From NCBI GenBank assembly GCA_029465975.1, contig CM055753.1, positions 10,575,557 to 10,639,556 of the forward strand: a stretch of 64,000 nt of DNA, given 5' to 3'. The notes beneath the pieces are model-generated. The model was not told the DNA's origin, did no database searches, and worked only from the letters and a program-made list of their open reading frames with translations. Positions 63,878 to 64,000 of the stretch are shown here, piece after piece (the stretch's first letter is position 1; each line of letters starts with the position of its first letter). This DNA comes from Dallia pectoralis. Its lineage: Eukaryota; Chordata; Actinopteri; Esociformes; Umbridae. The translations under genes and the position numbers were made by a program.

Positions 63878-64000
63878 CCCACAGTATCTGTGGAGGTACT
63901 GAGATCTAAACCACATATCCATCTGGACCTACAGTATCTGTTGAGCTCCTGAGATCTAAACCACATATCCATCTGGACCCACAGTATCTGTGGAGCTACT
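63878..64000. repeat. 50-bp minisatellite running off the window edge
   Basis: Two and a half copies of a 50-bp unit containing acagtatctgtggagctact, gagatctaaaccacatatcc and atctggaccc. The last copy is cut by the window end, so the array may be much longer. Confidence 0.85.

Overview
The window looks like nuclear DNA of a teleost fish. It has vertebrate multi-exon genes with GT-AG introns, fish-type Tc1-like, hAT-like and palindromic MITE relics, very abundant (CA/GT)n tracts, and an unusually large number of minisatellites. No prokaryotic or organellar features were seen. I do not try to name the species.

Layout. 1-15.4 kb: intergenic or gene-flanking DNA with tandem repeats (notably a 33-bp-type array at 3.96-4.5 kb and a 20-bp array at 7.05-7.73 kb) and a decayed Tc1-like transposon at 11.4-11.8 kb. 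15.67-21.47 kb, minus strand: a complete seven-exon activator E2F gene (429 aa, E2F2/E2F3-like). One of its introns is a textbook U12-type AT-AC intron. 22.6-25.24 kb, minus strand: srfbp1 (BUD22 family), with a non-coding first exon carrying two short uORFs. Its large last exon contains a 7-residue coding repeat and, as given here, a one-base frameshift. 25.24-25.50 kb: a compact head-to-head promoter with a perfect CRE palindrome, shared by srfbp1 and maco1. 25.50-37.68 kb, plus strand: the complete eleven-exon maco1 (macoilin, 682 aa). Four of its introns carry minisatellites: one copies the gene's own splice donor, one is a 3.9-kb G-rich array, and one arose inside a Tc1-like transposase. 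42.94-49.77 kb, plus strand: the complete nine-exon ldlrap1 (ARH, 310 aa), with a 631-bp uninterrupted GT tract in intron 1. 51.2-60.9 kb: intergenic, rich in minisatellites. 60.93-61.07 kb, minus strand: the last exon of fndc5 (irisin precursor); its other exons are not visible and presumably lie beyond the right edge. 61.1-64 kb: fndc5 intron or flank, with more tandem repeats.

The genes do not form one pathway. E2F drives cell-cycle transcription. SRFBP1 is a BUD22-family nuclear/nucleolar factor. Macoilin is a neuronal ER membrane protein, LDLRAP1 is a clathrin adaptor for LDL receptor endocytosis, and FNDC5 is a membrane-anchored myokine precursor. maco1 next to ldlrap1 in the same orientation matches the neighbouring MACO1-LDLRAP1 pair on human 1p36. 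Gene calls rest on remembered family sequences and on exon phases that close exactly; no database search was run. I found no convincing new biological system. The most unusual features are the intronic minisatellites in maco1, the srfbp1 frameshift and the very long pure GT tract.
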